Shown: positions 7,133 through 14,995, numbered from the stretch's first letter. The stretch is DNA of 64,000 nt from UBA668 sp040081465 (GCA_040081465.1 JBEBGL010000002.1:124001-188000); one strand, 5' to 3'. Notes: a model not told the origin generated them from the letters alone. A program made the numbers and translations.

Positions 7133-9175
7133 TCAAGCCTTCTGGATATCGACAACCCAGCGCTGAAGTCGTGCCTGGGCATCGCCTTTGTCGAACTTCG
7201 TTGGGCCGCGACGATGCCACACACCATCGGCGTCAAGCTCATGGCGCACTACATCGTCAGCAAGATTGAAACTCAGCACGTTGTCGAGCCACATCTGGTG
7301 CTTGGGGTGGATGACAGGAACCGCTACCTCCACCCGCCCGCCGAGGTTGCGGCCCATCCAGTCGGCGCTTCCAATCAGGTACAACGGTTTGTTGTCTTCG
7401 CCGTGTTCAAAGCGCATCACGCGCGAATGCTCGAGGTAGCGACCAAGAATGCTGCGGACGTGAATGTTCTCGCTAAGTCCAGGAACCTGAGGACGCAAGC
7501 AGCAGATACCGCGCGTGATCAGGTCGACGCGGACGCCAGCCTGACTGGCCTTGTACAGCGCTTCGATCATCTCCTCGTCGGCGAGTGAATTCAACTTCGC
7601 CATAATGCGACCGTCCGCACCGAAGGAAATCTCGTTCTCAATGAGATCGACGAGTTGGTTGCGCATGTAGCGAGGCGCAACGAGTAACGACTGAAAGCGC
7701 ACCTCGCGGCTATAGCCGGTGAGGTGGTTGAACAGTTCGGTCACGTCGGCCCCAACCTCGGGATCGCAAGTAAGGAACCCGATGTCTTCATACGTGCGGG
7801 CAGTTTTCGAGTTGTAGTTGCCGGTACCGATGTGGCAATAGCGACGTAGTCCGTCGTCGTCCTGGCGCACGACCAAAGTGGTTTTGGCATGAATCTTCAA
7901 GCCAACCAACCCGTAGACAACATGCACGCCCGCGCGCTCGAGCGCCTTCGCCCAGCCAACGTTGGTCGCCTCGTCGAAACGCGCCTTTAACTCCACAAGG
8001 ACGGCGACCTGCACGCCGCGTTCGGCGGCCCGCATCAGGCTGCGCGCGATCGGGCTGTCGCCGCCCGCGCGATACAACGTCATCTTGATGCTTCGCACGC
8101 GCGGGTCGTCGGCCGCTTGCGCGATGAAACTCTCGACGCTGCTGGCGAAACTCTCGTATGGGTGATGAACCAGCAAGGCTCGCTCACGAATCACCGAGAA
8201 GATGCTGCGGTCCTGAGCTTCGGCACGTTGCAGTCGCCCCGCCGTGACGGGTGGCCACGGCTTGTCCTTCAGCTTCGGCCGGTCGAGCGCGTGCAGTTGA
8301 AAAAGGCACGTGAGGTCTAGAAGGTGACGATGCATGGTTACGTCGGCCATCTCGAGATCGAGTTCAGTTACCAGAAGCTCGAGCATCTCGTCGCTGATGC
8401 CCTGTTGCACCTCGAGTCGCACGGCACGACCGAAACGACGCCGGCGCAGTTCCATCTCGACCGCGACTAGCAGGTCGTCGGCTTCTTCGTCTTCCAGCGT
8501 TAGGTCGGCGTTACGGGTTACGCGAAAGACTGCGTGCTCTTCAACGACCATTCCGACGAACAGCGTGTGCATTTGGGCGGCGATGACTTGCTCGACCGGT
8601 ACGAAGCGATTGCCATCGGGCAACGCGACGAGACGGGGGAACACGTTCGGCACCTTCACTCGCGCAAAGCGACGCTCGCCGGTTTCTGGGTCGCTGACCA
8701 TCGCCGCCAAGCTGAGCGCGAGATCTGAGATGTAAGGGAACGGATGCGCGGGGTCGACCGCCAAAGGCGTGAGCACCGGAAACATGAGCTGCTCGAATTG
8801 CGTGACGAGCAGTTTCTGATCGTCGTCGGCCAAAGACTTCCAGTCGACGATATGCAGGTTCTCGCTGCCCATTAACTCGATCAGACGATCAAGCACAAGT
8901 TCCTGCGCCGCGACGAATTCGTCAACCGCGACCGCCACATCGCCAAGCTGTGCGCGCGGAGTTAGCCCGTCGGGCGCCGGCTCGGTGACACCTGCGGCCA
9001 CCTGGTCCTTGAGCGCCGAGACGCGAACCTGGAAGAACTCGTCGAGGTTCGACGAGCAGATTGCGCAGAACTTCAGTCGCTCGAGTAGCGGGATGCCGGT
9101 TTCGTCGGCGAGCGCGAGGACTCGCCGGTTGAAGGCGAGCCAGCTGAGCTCGCGATTCAGCAGGCGTGCCGGCAC
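7133..9175 (-). CDS. ppk: Polyphosphate kinase PPK1
   Basis: A 680-residue enzyme of typical PPK1 length that makes polyphosphate from ATP. The N-terminal domain begins LLNRELSWLAFNRRVL. The catalytic half has the phospholipase-D-like signatures CHIGTGNYNSKTARTYEDIGF (given here in two parts: CHIGTGNYN and TYEDIGF), with the histidine expected to be phosphorylated, and HSRVMRFEHG. Start GTG lies 15 bp after the small gene at 9191-9454. Being upstream of pstS on the same strand links phosphate uptake and storage. Confidence 0.95.
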   Translation of the reverse strand: MPARLLNRELSWLAFNRRVLALADETGIPLLERLKFCAICSSNLDEFFQVRVSALKDQVAAGVTEPAPDGLTPRAQLGDVAVAVDEFVAAQELVLDRLIELMGSENLHIVDWKSLADDDQKLLVTQFEQLMFPVLTPLAVDPAHPFPYISDLALSLAAMVSDPETGERRFARVKVPNVFPRLVALPDGNRFVPVEQVIAAQMHTLFVGMVVEEHAVFRVTRNADLTLEDEEADDLLVAVEMELRRRRFGRAVRLEVQQGISDEMLELLVTELDLEMADVTMHRHLLDLTCLFQLHALDRPKLKDKPWPPVTAGRLQRAEAQDRSIFSVIRERALLVHHPYESFASSVESFIAQAADDPRVRSIKMTLYRAGGDSPIARSLMRAAERGVQVAVLVELKARFDEATNVGWAKALERAGVHVVYGLVGLKIHAKTTLVVRQDDDGLRRYCHIGTGNYNSKTARTYEDIGFLTCDPEVGADVTELFNHLTGYSREVRFQSLLVAPRYMRNQLVDLIENEISFGADGRIMAKLNSLADEEMIEALYKASQAGVRVDLITRGICCLRPQVPGLSENIHVRSILGRYLEHSRVMRFEHGEDNKPLYLIGSADWMGRNLGGRVEVAVPVIHPKHQMWLDNVLSFNLADDVVRHELDADGVWHRRGPTKFDKGDAQARLQRWVVDIQKA

Positions 9176-9190
9176 TCTGCGTTCACAACC

Positions 9191-9454
9191 TCAGGTTGCG
9201 GTCTCGGGGATGCCGAGTACCCATTCGATGCTGATGCGCTCGCGCTCGGCATCGCGCACGATGCGCTCACGGTTGCGACGAAACTGCGGATCGTCGCGGG
9301 GCAGCAACACGAGGCGAGCCAATGCCCGCGTGCGGAACTCGTCGATCACGCCGCGATCGCCGTAATCGCCATAAATCTCCCAATGGGGCGACACCGGCCC
9401 GAGATAGACAATGCGCGCATGCGCTCTCGGTGGCTCGTTGACGATGTCGGTCAT
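9191..9454 (-). CDS. Small conserved-looking protein upstream of ppk
   Basis: An 87-residue soluble protein starting MTDIVNEPPRAHARIVYLGP, with several aromatic residues early (HWEIYGDYG) and a basic helical second half (DDPQFRRNRERIVRDAERERI). ATG at 9452-9454 has AGGAG six bases upstream, which decides this start over longer in-frame options. It has no signal peptide or metal motif I can name. It is 15 bp from ppk and probably cotranscribed, so a polyphosphate-related role is possible but unproven. Confidence 0.7.
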   Translation of the reverse strand: MTDIVNEPPRAHARIVYLGPVSPHWEIYGDYGDRGVIDEFRTRALARLVLLPRDDPQFRRNRERIVRDAERERISIEWVLGIPETAT

Positions 9455-9543
9455 TGCAGGCTCCTGCCGGTTTGGGACTTTGGCAAGTCTACCGGCGGTG
9501 CCATTGCCTGAACTGCCGAGTACACACCCGGTCAACCTGCCTG

Positions 9544-9588
9544 AAAAACGGCTGCTGCCCAGCCCTCGGGCACGAGGGGCTGGGCAGC
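9544..9588 (-). terminator. Rho-independent terminator after ferritin-like operon
   Basis: On the minus strand a 15-16 bp GC-rich stem (GCTGCCCAGCCCCTCG and its near-complement with one bulged base) has a five-base loop. A TTTTT run (9544-9548) follows shortly. It sits 32 bp after the stop of the ferritin-like lipoprotein and ends that transcript before the ppk cluster. Confidence 0.85.
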
Positions 9589-9620
9589 ATGACACCCATA
9601 ACGGGTACCGAGTGAACTGA

Positions 9621-10436
9621 TCAGGTTGTGATCAGGGCTCCATCGATGCCTGCCAACGGGTTGTCGCCGGGGAAGAACCCTCGGTCGCCCGGGAACACAT
9701 CGAGCGGCGACTGTGCCAGCGCCGCCATGCGCAGAACTGCTGCGTGACGTGCCTCGACACCGCCGATCGTCATGATCGTCGAGCGCAATCCGGGGGTGGA
9801 AAGCGTTCCACCCGCGAATGCGTATGTCTGCGCTGCAGCCTCTTCCAGGTCGAGCGCAATCTGAACTGCGTCGGCTTCGGTTGCAGCGGTTGCCAGTGCC
9901 GGCGCCACGAGTGCGTCGTAGATGGCCTGGTTCATCTCGGTGATCGCTGTTGCCCCTGCACCGGTGATCACGCCGTTGAGCGCGTCGAGGTGCTGTTGGT
10001 GGTGGTCGATGAACAGCGTCGCCGCCGCCAAGATCGCTGGCGTCGTGATCAGACCAGCGGCGATGCCATAGGCATCGATCGCCAGCTTCTCGATCGAGGC
10101 TGCCGTCTTGGCGAGCACGATGTCCATGTTCGGCTCGCCGGCACCTGTAGTCGGAGTGGTCGGAGCGTCGGTGCCCGAATGGGCCGGGTCGCTGTCGTCT
10201 CCACAAGCGGCCAGCAGTGCGACGCCGAGAATGGACGCACCACCGATGCGGAACAAGTCGCGACGGTTAGGCGAGGGCACTCCCAATGCGCTTGCGCGCT
10301 CGTTGGTCGTGATGGTCTCGTCGGTGAAGAGTCGCTGCAGCGCCGAGCGCCATTGCGGCATCGCCGATGTGTTCAACCGATCGACCGCTCGCAGTTGACG
10401 ATGGATCTCGGTGTTGTTCAAGTCACGTGAGTTCAT
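9621..10436 (-). CDS. Ferritin-like (DUF4439/Ferritin_2-type) Tat lipoprotein
   Basis: A 271-residue protein. Residues 1-57 are polar. A twin-arginine signal follows (NRRDLFR, R58-R59), then a hydrophobic stretch and a lipobox ending in C78, so a folded, cofactor-loaded lipoprotein exported by Tat is predicted. After a Thr/Pro linker (about 80-103) comes a four-helix ferritin-like domain. Likely metal ligands are E116 in SIEKLAIDAY, HHQQH (145-149), E198/E199 in DLEEAAAQTY and E228-x-x-H231. The n-region of the Tat signal is unusually long. ATG at 10434-10436 has AAGGA upstream. It is third in an operon headed by the blue-copper lipoprotein at 11148-11501. Confidence 0.82.
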   Translation of the reverse strand: MNSRDLNNTEIHRQLRAVDRLNTSAMPQWRSALQRLFTDETITTNERASALGVPSPNRRDLFRIGGASILGVALLAACGDDSDPAHSGTDAPTTPTTGAGEPNMDIVLAKTAASIEKLAIDAYGIAAGLITTPAILAAATLFIDHHQQHLDALNGVITGAGATAITEMNQAIYDALVAPALATAATEADAVQIALDLEEAAAQTYAFAGGTLSTPGLRSTIMTIGGVEARHAAVLRMAALAQSPLDVFPGDRGFFPGDNPLAGIDGALITT

Positions 10437-10464
10437 GATGTGTCCTTTCGAGACGTGTGGTCGG

Positions 10465-11106
10465 TTAGGCCGCGAAGACGGCGGGGTCGAGGCCCTTGAG
10501 CGGATCGCTGCCATCGCCGAGTGCGGCGGCTTCGAAGGCGCCGGTCGGGAAGACAGCAGTAACGTCCTTGCCGAGCGCGAGGCCGAGCACGACTTGGTGC
10601 TGAGCTTCGATCGGCAAGATGGTGGACGTTGCGGCCGCGTACGCGGGATCTTGCAGCAAGGTCAACGCCGCGGCGTAGGTGTATGCCGCCTGGCCCTCGA
10701 GCACGAATGCGAACTCGAGCGCACCCATTTCGTCGGTCAGCGCCGACAAAGCTGGCGAGACCGCCGCAATCAAGGCTGCGTTTGGCTCGGTGACAGCGTG
10801 CATGCCGGCAACCGAACCGAACGCGTCGGCGTGTTGCTGGTGGTGCGACAAGAACAGCTCGGCCACCGGCAGAGTTGCCGACGTCAGCAGCGGCGCAGCG
10901 GCGGTGTAAGCCGCGACTGCAGCGAGCTCGATGCTCTGTGCATAGCCGGCGATGCTCTGATCATCGAGGGCCGCAACTGATCGACGTGCGATGTAGAGAT
11001 CGCGATGAAGGTCTGCCGATTCGGTCCTGAACGTCTTCATGTTGTTGCGATGAAGATCGTCGACGTCGGCGGCAAGCCGGCGAAGTTGGCGGGTAGTGAT
11101 GTGCAT
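10465..11106 (-). CDS. Ferritin-like protein, apparently cytoplasmic
   Basis: A 213-residue paralogue of the neighbouring lipoprotein. It keeps the same ligand pattern: E60 (SIELAAVAAY), HHQQH (88-92), E137 (VLEGQAAYTY) and E167-x-x-H170. It lacks a signal peptide and lipobox, so it should stay in the cytoplasm. Start ATG has AGGAGG upstream. It lies 41 bp after the cupredoxin gene and 28 bp before the lipoprotein gene. The family is poorly characterised; di-metal binding is inferred from the ligands. Confidence 0.8.
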   Translation of the reverse strand: MHITTRQLRRLAADVDDLHRNNMKTFRTESADLHRDLYIARRSVAALDDQSIAGYAQSIELAAVAAYTAAAPLLTSATLPVAELFLSHHQQHADAFGSVAGMHAVTEPNAALIAAVSPALSALTDEMGALEFAFVLEGQAAYTYAAALTLLQDPAYAAATSTILPIEAQHQVVLGLALGKDVTAVFPTGAFEAAALGDGSDPLKGLDPAVFAA

Positions 11107-11147
11107 CTGATTCCTCCTGTTGTTCGACTTACTGGTGCGGATTGGAC

Positions 11148-11501
11148 TTAAGGATTGGTAACGACGACCGTGCCGGTCATGAACGGGTGGAACGAGCAGA
11201 CGTAGGTGAAAGTGCCTGCGGTCGGAAACTCGACGGTGGACGACTGCGACGGGTCCATGGCACCGGCATCGAAGTTGCCCGACGACGTGGCCGTGTGCGG
11301 CTGGTCATCGGTATTGGTCCAGGTCACCGAACCTCCGGCCGTAACGCTGACTGCAGCATCGACGAACTTGAAGTCGGCGATGCTGATCTCGACGGCGTCG
11401 GACGGCTTGGCTGCAGTAGTTCCATCGGCAGCGTCGTCACCGTCGGAGCCACACGCGGCGGCAAGAGGGACAAGGATCAGTAAGGCAAGGGAGCGGTTCA
11501 T
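11148..11501 (-). CDS. Plastocyanin-like blue-copper lipoprotein
   Basis: A 117-residue exported protein. The signal peptide ends in LAAAC (Cys17), followed by a short Asp/Thr/Ala linker and one cupredoxin domain. All type-1 copper ligands are present: H69 (DQPHT), C102, H105 and M108 in VCSFHPFM. It is expected to carry electrons or copper at the outer membrane face. The start ATG at 11499-11501 has no Shine-Dalgarno, but lies exactly six bases after the -10 element of an ECF-type promoter, so the message is probably leaderless. A longer frame to 11549 would run through that promoter. Confidence 0.88.
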   Translation of the reverse strand: MNRSLALLILVPLAAACGSDGDDAADGTTAAKPSDAVEISIADFKFVDAAVSVTAGGSVTWTNTDDQPHTATSSGNFDAGAMDPSQSSTVEFPTAGTFTYVCSFHPFMTGTVVVTNP

Positions 11502-11507
11502 GCTGAA

Positions 11508-11535
11508 GGTTCGGAGCCGACGGCGGACTGGATGG
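11508..11535 (-). promoter_or_regulatory. ECF (SigK-like) promoter for cupredoxin-ferritin operon
   Basis: On the minus strand CCATCC (11530-11535), 16 bases, CGAACC (11508-11513), six bases, then ATG. The order and spacing are identical to the divergent promoter at 11542-11569. CCATCC resembles the -35 element reported for mycobacterial SigK promoters. Confidence 0.82.
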
Positions 11536-11541
11536 GAGAAA

Positions 11542-11569
11542 CCATCCAATTCACCCCGAGTGACGAACC
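11542..11569 (+). promoter_or_regulatory. ECF (SigK-like) autoregulatory promoter for sigK-rskA
   Basis: CCATCC (11542-11547), a 16-base spacer, CGAACC (11564-11569), then six bases to the ATG at 11576. Same architecture as the minus-strand copy. Autoregulation by the sigma factor encoded here is the simplest reading. Confidence 0.82.
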
Positions 11570-11575
11570 TTTGCT

Positions 11576-12187
11576 ATGACGGAAGCAATGGCTACAACGC
11601 GAAGGCTGCGCGCGGTGCCTATTGACGACGTCGCGTTCGACAGCGACCCGCTCGCGGGCGCCCTGATTCGTTGTGGCCGGGGCGACCAAGCCGCGTTCGC
11701 ATCGCTGTACGACCAGTTGGCGCCGTACGTCTATGGCGTTGTGTTGCGGGTCGTTCGCGATCCTTCGCAGGCCGAGGAAGTGACACAAGAGGTCTTCGTC
11801 GAACTCTGGCGAATCGCACCTCGCTTCGACGGCGAGAAGGGTTCGGTCAAGGCGTGGGCATCGACCGTCGCACATCGGCGAGCAGTCGATCGGGTGCGTT
11901 CGGAACAGTCCGCACGCGATCGCCTCGATAGCGACTCACAACGGCGAGTCACCGAAGTCGACGTCGTCGTCGAAACGGTCGAAGCGTCATTCGATCAGGC
12001 GCGGGTGCGTCACGCGCTCGCCCAACTGACACCCGCGCAGCGCGAGGCAGTCGAGCTTGCCTACTTCGGCGCACACACCTACCGCGAGGTGGCGGCGCTG
12101 CTGAACGTGGCCGAAGGAACCATTAAGTCAAGAATCCGCGACGGCATGATTCGCCTGCGCGACGAATTGGGAGCAGAAACACAATGA
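11576..12187 (+). CDS. sigK: ECF RNA polymerase sigma factor, SigK-like
   Basis: A 203-residue sigma factor with region 2 (about 38-105, with QAEEVTQEVFVELWR for core binding and -10 recognition, and a region 2.4-like WASTVAHRRAVDRVR) and region 4 (about 140-197, with LTPAQREAVELAYF and the helix-turn-helix TYREVAALLNVAEGTIKSRI). It is followed with a four-base overlap by an RskA-type anti-sigma factor, the layout of the SigK/ECF19 group. Start ATG 11576 is six bases after the -10 box and so likely leaderless; a second ATG at 11588 is possible. Confidence 0.9.
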   Translation: MTEAMATTRRLRAVPIDDVAFDSDPLAGALIRCGRGDQAAFASLYDQLAPYVYGVVLRVVRDPSQAEEVTQEVFVELWRIAPRFDGEKGSVKAWASTVAHRRAVDRVRSEQSARDRLDSDSQRRVTEVDVVVETVEASFDQARVRHALAQLTPAQREAVELAYFGAHTYREVAALLNVAEGTIKSRIRDGMIRLRDELGAETQ

Positions 12188-12906
12188 GCTCAGAACTCGA
12201 CCGCCACCACCTTGCCGCGGCGTACGCGCTCGATGCCCTCGAGCCTGACGAACGCATTGCATTCGAAGCCCACTACCACGACTGCCACGTATGCAGTCAC
12301 GACGTGCGCGACTTCCGATCCACGCTGGCCGCGATCGGCGAGCTGTCGGTCACGACGCCCCCAGCCGACTTGAAGGCGCGGGTGCTCGAGCAAGTCGCGG
12401 CGACACGCCAACTCTCCCCTCGCGTTGCGCCGCGCACGCTGGCGCCGGCACCCGCAAGGCGTACGTACCTACTCGCCGCTGCCGCCGCATTGCTTCTGTT
12501 CGTCGGTGCCACGGCTTTCATCGTCGGTCGCAGCTCACAGAGCGACGATGCCTTCGCATCGCAGCTCGAGCAGGTACTCGCCGAGCCCGACGTTCAGATG
12601 GTCGACCTGACGGCCATGTCGGCGACGACTGAGGGGCGCATCCGCGTCGCCTGGTCGGCATCGGCTGGACAGGCCGTGGTGCTTGGCGATGGATTGACCG
12701 CCCCGAGTGATGGTTCGGTCTACGAGTTGTGGCTCCTTGACGACTCGGGTGCTGTGCCGACCCAAATGCTCGACCCGGCCGATGGCGGCGAGGTGCGCCG
12801 CATCCTCCCGATGGCCGGAAACCCAATAAAATGGGGCATAACGATCGAGCCAGAGGCTGGTTCTGCCAGTCCGACCGGCGAAATTCTGTTCCTTGGCGAC
12901 GTGTGA
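12184..12906 (+). CDS. rskA: RskA-type zinc anti-sigma factor
   Basis: A 240-residue single-pass membrane protein. The N-terminal anti-sigma domain carries H30-x3-C34-x2-C37 (HYHDCHVC). A membrane helix spans about 95-115, and an extracytoplasmic RskA domain follows (125-240) with VYELWLLDDSG. It should hold SigK inactive until regulated proteolysis releases it. Cysteines in the zinc site leave redox control possible. ATGA overlap with sigK indicates coupling. Confidence 0.9.
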   Translation: MSSELDRHHLAAAYALDALEPDERIAFEAHYHDCHVCSHDVRDFRSTLAAIGELSVTTPPADLKARVLEQVAATRQLSPRVAPRTLAPAPARRTYLLAAAAALLLFVGATAFIVGRSSQSDDAFASQLEQVLAEPDVQMVDLTAMSATTEGRIRVAWSASAGQAVVLGDGLTAPSDGSVYELWLLDDSGAVPTQMLDPADGGEVRRILPMAGNPIKWGITIEPEAGSASPTGEILFLGDV

Positions 12907-13075
12907 CTGTCAACCGTTTGGCGGTCCATTTCGTCATATGTTCGTAATATCTCGCCCCAGCTGCTAAACATGAAGAAATTCGGGAACCAAACAGCGAGCT
13001 ACAGCGTCGTAATTTGAGTAAGTAGATAGCTGTGCGGCCTCCCGGGTCGAAGGGCTTGGTGCGGGCGCACTACCA

Positions 13076-13097
13076 GCCGCGATCCCCCAATCGCGGC
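13076..13097 (+). promoter_or_regulatory. Hairpin in whiB leader next to ribosome binding site
   Basis: GCCGCGAT and its exact complement flank a six-base loop. The stem ends just before the AAGAAGGAG ribosome binding site of the whiB gene at 13114. It could modulate translation or mRNA stability. The rest of the 207-bp gap from 12907 shows no gene. Confidence 0.55.
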
Positions 13098-13113
13098 AAA
13101 GAAGGAGACGCGC

Positions 13114-13389
13114 ATGAAATCGAACCTTTCCGTCACGGCAGCTCCAGTCGATACCGATTCGGTAACGGCTTGGATGAGCCGCGGGAACTGCCGCAACTAT
13201 CCGCCGGCCACGTTCTTCCCGAGCGATGGCGTAGGCGTCGATCGTGCACGCAAGATCTGCAACGGCTGCCCAGTGCTCGGCCAGTGCTTGGAATACGCGC
13301 TGGAACAGCGCATTGAGCACGGTGTGTGGGGCGGGTGCAGCGAGCGCGAGCGTCGCCGCATCTTGAAGCGTCGTCGAGTAGCTGTCTAG
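13114..13389 (+). CDS. whiB: WhiB-family iron-sulfur regulator
   Basis: A 91-residue WhiB-like protein with the four cluster cysteines C26, C49, C52 and C58 (ICNGCPVLGQC), the GVWGG turn and a basic tail ERERRRILKRRR for DNA or sigma contact. Start ATG is well placed after AAGGAG. WhiB proteins hold a [4Fe-4S] cluster and bind the principal sigma factor, often sensing O2 or NO. The subclass cannot be fixed by eye. It is a single-gene unit facing tatA convergently. Confidence 0.93.
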   Translation: MKSNLSVTAAPVDTDSVTAWMSRGNCRNYPPATFFPSDGVGVDRARKICNGCPVLGQCLEYALEQRIEHGVWGGCSERERRRILKRRRVAV

Positions 13390-13412
13390 CTAGCGCCGAC
13401 TAGGCGACGGAG

Positions 13413-13613
13413 TTATTCGTCGTCGGAGGACGACTTGGACGCTTCAGCCTTCTTGTCGGCTTCCTTCTGCCCATCGGACAGACCGTCCTTGAATTCCTTC
13501 TGTGCCTTGCCAAGGTTCTTGGCCAGCTTCGGCAACTGCGAGCCGCCGAACAGCACTAGGACAATGACGAGGATAAGACCAATCTCGGGTGGGCCGAAGC
13601 CAGCAGCGAACAT
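13413..13613 (-). CDS. tatA: Sec-independent translocase subunit TatA
   Basis: A 66-residue TatA/E protein. It has an N-terminal helix (PPEIGLILVIVLVLFGG), a hinge, an amphipathic helix LPKLAKNLGKAQKEFKDG and a charged tail. It forms the Tat pore, which would export the twin-arginine ferritin-like lipoprotein. No tatB or tatC lies nearby. ATG is six bases after a TAGCAT box, suggesting a leaderless message. Confidence 0.93.
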   Translation of the reverse strand: MFAAGFGPPEIGLILVIVLVLFGGSQLPKLAKNLGKAQKEFKDGLSDGQKEADKKAEASKSSSDDE

Positions 13614-13619
13614 GACTGC

Positions 13620-13625
13620 ATGCTA
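13620..13625 (-). promoter_or_regulatory. -10 box of tatA, leaderless
   Basis: TAGCAT on the minus strand ends six bases before the tatA ATG. No clear -35 and no Shine-Dalgarno are seen. Confidence 0.5.
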
Positions 13626-13660
13626 ACCCTGGAAATGCGCACAACACCAGCAGCCACGCA

Positions 13661-14203
13661 TCAGCCGCGGCGCTTCCTGACCGGCAGCAGGCGCCACAAC
13701 TTGCCGGCGAAGATCACCACGGCGAACACGATTGCGTAGGTCAGCGGCATCCACGCGCCACCAACCGATGTGCTTCGGCCGTCAACGAATTCGAAAGTGA
13801 CGTCGTCGAGCAAATAAGAAATGCCCTTCCACGTGAACGCCCCCGTCGACCTCGGATCGCCAGCGACGACGCCCGCGCGAAACGCGTTCGTTCCCGCTTC
13901 TAGCAGCCAGGCCAGGACGAGATAGCAGAGGAGGAAAGCCGTCAGCCCGGCTTCCCACGCCGGACGACGGTTTCCGTCGCCAAACTCGGCAGCCACATAG
14001 CCAGCAGCGAGTTGGCGGACGTCGCCAACGCCTTGCAAGGCTGCAGTGGTGCCGATGTCGCTGGCGGCGGCGCGCAGATTGTCACGTAGTTCGCGACGCC
14101 GCTCGACTCGGGACTTGCGCGGCAGATCCGACAGCCGGCTGTCGACGGACCAAACGAAGCGTTCGATGCGCCAGCGATCGCGTAGCGGAAGTGAGTGGGT
14201 CAT
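13661..14203 (-). CDS. Membrane protein paired with PadR regulator
   Basis: A 180-residue protein. The basic N-terminal helical part (about 1-75, RDRWRIERFVWSVDSRL then RKSRVERRRELRDNL) resembles the cytosolic segment of small DUF1700-like proteins encoded after PadR genes. Two or three membrane helices follow (about 85-105 and 150-172) with a soluble loop between. ATGA overlap with padR shows cotranslation. Function unknown; PadR-linked membrane partners are common and may be the target of the regulator. Confidence 0.78.
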   Translation of the reverse strand: MTHSLPLRDRWRIERFVWSVDSRLSDLPRKSRVERRRELRDNLRAAASDIGTTAALQGVGDVRQLAAGYVAAEFGDGNRRPAWEAGLTAFLLCYLVLAWLLEAGTNAFRAGVVAGDPRSTGAFTWKGISYLLDDVTFEFVDGRSTSVGGAWMPLTYAIVFAVVIFAGKLWRLLPVRKRRG

Positions 14204-14547
14204 GGGATGTTCCTCTCCGGATTGCGCGTCAACACCGAGTTGACGACGGTTGTGAGCGTTAACCAGCTAGCGGTGCCTTCGGCCAAGGCGGCTTCGCCTT
14301 GCTCGGTTGGCCGGTAGTACTTGCGCGCCGGCCCAGAACTCGATGCCACCAAGCGGGTGCTGACTTTGCCTTCGCGTTCTAGACGGGCCAAAGCGGGATA
14401 CACCGAGCCCTCAGACATGTCGGGCAGCCCGGCCTCGCGGAGCCGCTGGACAATCTCGTATCCGTAAGACTCGCGTTCGCCGAGCAGTTGTAGGAGAAGC
14501 AGCGACAGCAGGCCCTTGAGGAGCTGGGGATCATGCTGGCCGGTCAC
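14200..14547 (-). CDS. PadR-family transcriptional regulator
   Basis: A 115-residue PadR protein: winged-helix start LLKGLLSLLLLQLLGERESYGYEIVQRL, the SVYPALARLEREGKVST recognition/wing segment, and YYRPTEQGEAAL. Only a short C-terminal helix follows, as in subfamily 2. Start GTG at 14545-14547 is six bases downstream of a -10-like box. It probably represses its own two-gene operon. Confidence 0.9.
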   Translation of the reverse strand: MTGQHDPQLLKGLLSLLLLQLLGERESYGYEIVQRLREAGLPDMSEGSVYPALARLEREGKVSTRLVASSSGPARKYYRPTEQGEAALAEGTASWLTLTTVVNSVLTRNPERNIP

Positions 14548-14553
14548 AGTGCA

Positions 14554-14582
14554 AGACTATACCTGCTACTGTGCATTGTCAA
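14554..14582 (-). promoter_or_regulatory. Promoter of padR operon, leaderless
   Basis: TTGACA (14577-14582), a 17-base spacer, TAGTCT (14554-14559), then six bases to GTG. A TATAGT overlapping the box gives a 15-base spacer instead. TGCAC occurs on either side of the -10 and could be part of an operator. Confidence 0.65.
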
Positions 14583-14605
14583 GTAGTGCCCGGCACTACC
14601 AGGAT

Positions 14606-14872
14606 TCAGCCGGTTCGGCGGACACCTTGCGAGCGCTGGCGACGCAAACGGCGGCGCTCACGCTCGGACAGGCCACCCCAAATGCCGAATTTCTCGCCGT
14701 TGACCAGGGCGTATTCCAGGCAATCGGTGCGCACGACACAGCCGCGGCAAACCTCTTTGGCTTCGCGGGTGGAAGCACCGCGCTCGGGAAAGAACAGATC
14801 GGGGTCGACACCGAGGCAGTTGGCCTTGTTTTGCCAATCGGTCTGTGGTTCTGACGAGAGTTCAGTATGCAT
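14606..14872 (-). CDS. WhiB-family iron-sulfur regulator (second copy)
   Basis: An 88-residue WhiB-like protein with C19, C42, C45 and C51 (VCRGCVVRTDC), the GIWGG turn and a basic tail SERERRRLRRQR. The C-x2-C-x5-C spacing is canonical. The region before it (14873-15029) is a long leader/promoter with an inverted repeat. It differs from the whiB at 13114 outside the core motifs, so the two are separate subclasses. Confidence 0.93.
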   Translation of the reverse strand: MHTELSSEPQTDWQNKANCLGVDPDLFFPERGASTREAKEVCRGCVVRTDCLEYALVNGEKFGIWGGLSERERRRLRRQRSQGVRRTG

Positions 14873-14977
14873 GTGGTTGGCCCCCTGCTCAGGCCTGGCG
14901 GAATGTCGGGAGCGACACCCCTGTAATTACATGAATGTCATTCTCCCATATCACATCACCTTCGCGCAAGGGGGGAT

Positions 14978-14995
14978 TTGTCAACACCCTGACAA
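14978..14995 (-). promoter_or_regulatory. Inverted repeat TTGTCA-N6-TGACAA upstream of second whiB
   Basis: Six-base arms, perfect, overlapping a TTGACA that could act as a -35 on the minus strand. It may be an operator of the whiB gene 106 bp downstream. No convincing -10 was found. Confidence 0.35.

Noticed and set aside
12907..13113. Possible small gene in the gap before whiB
   Set aside because: Short frames only, none with a ribosome binding site or conserved pattern. The gap is better read as promoter and leader.
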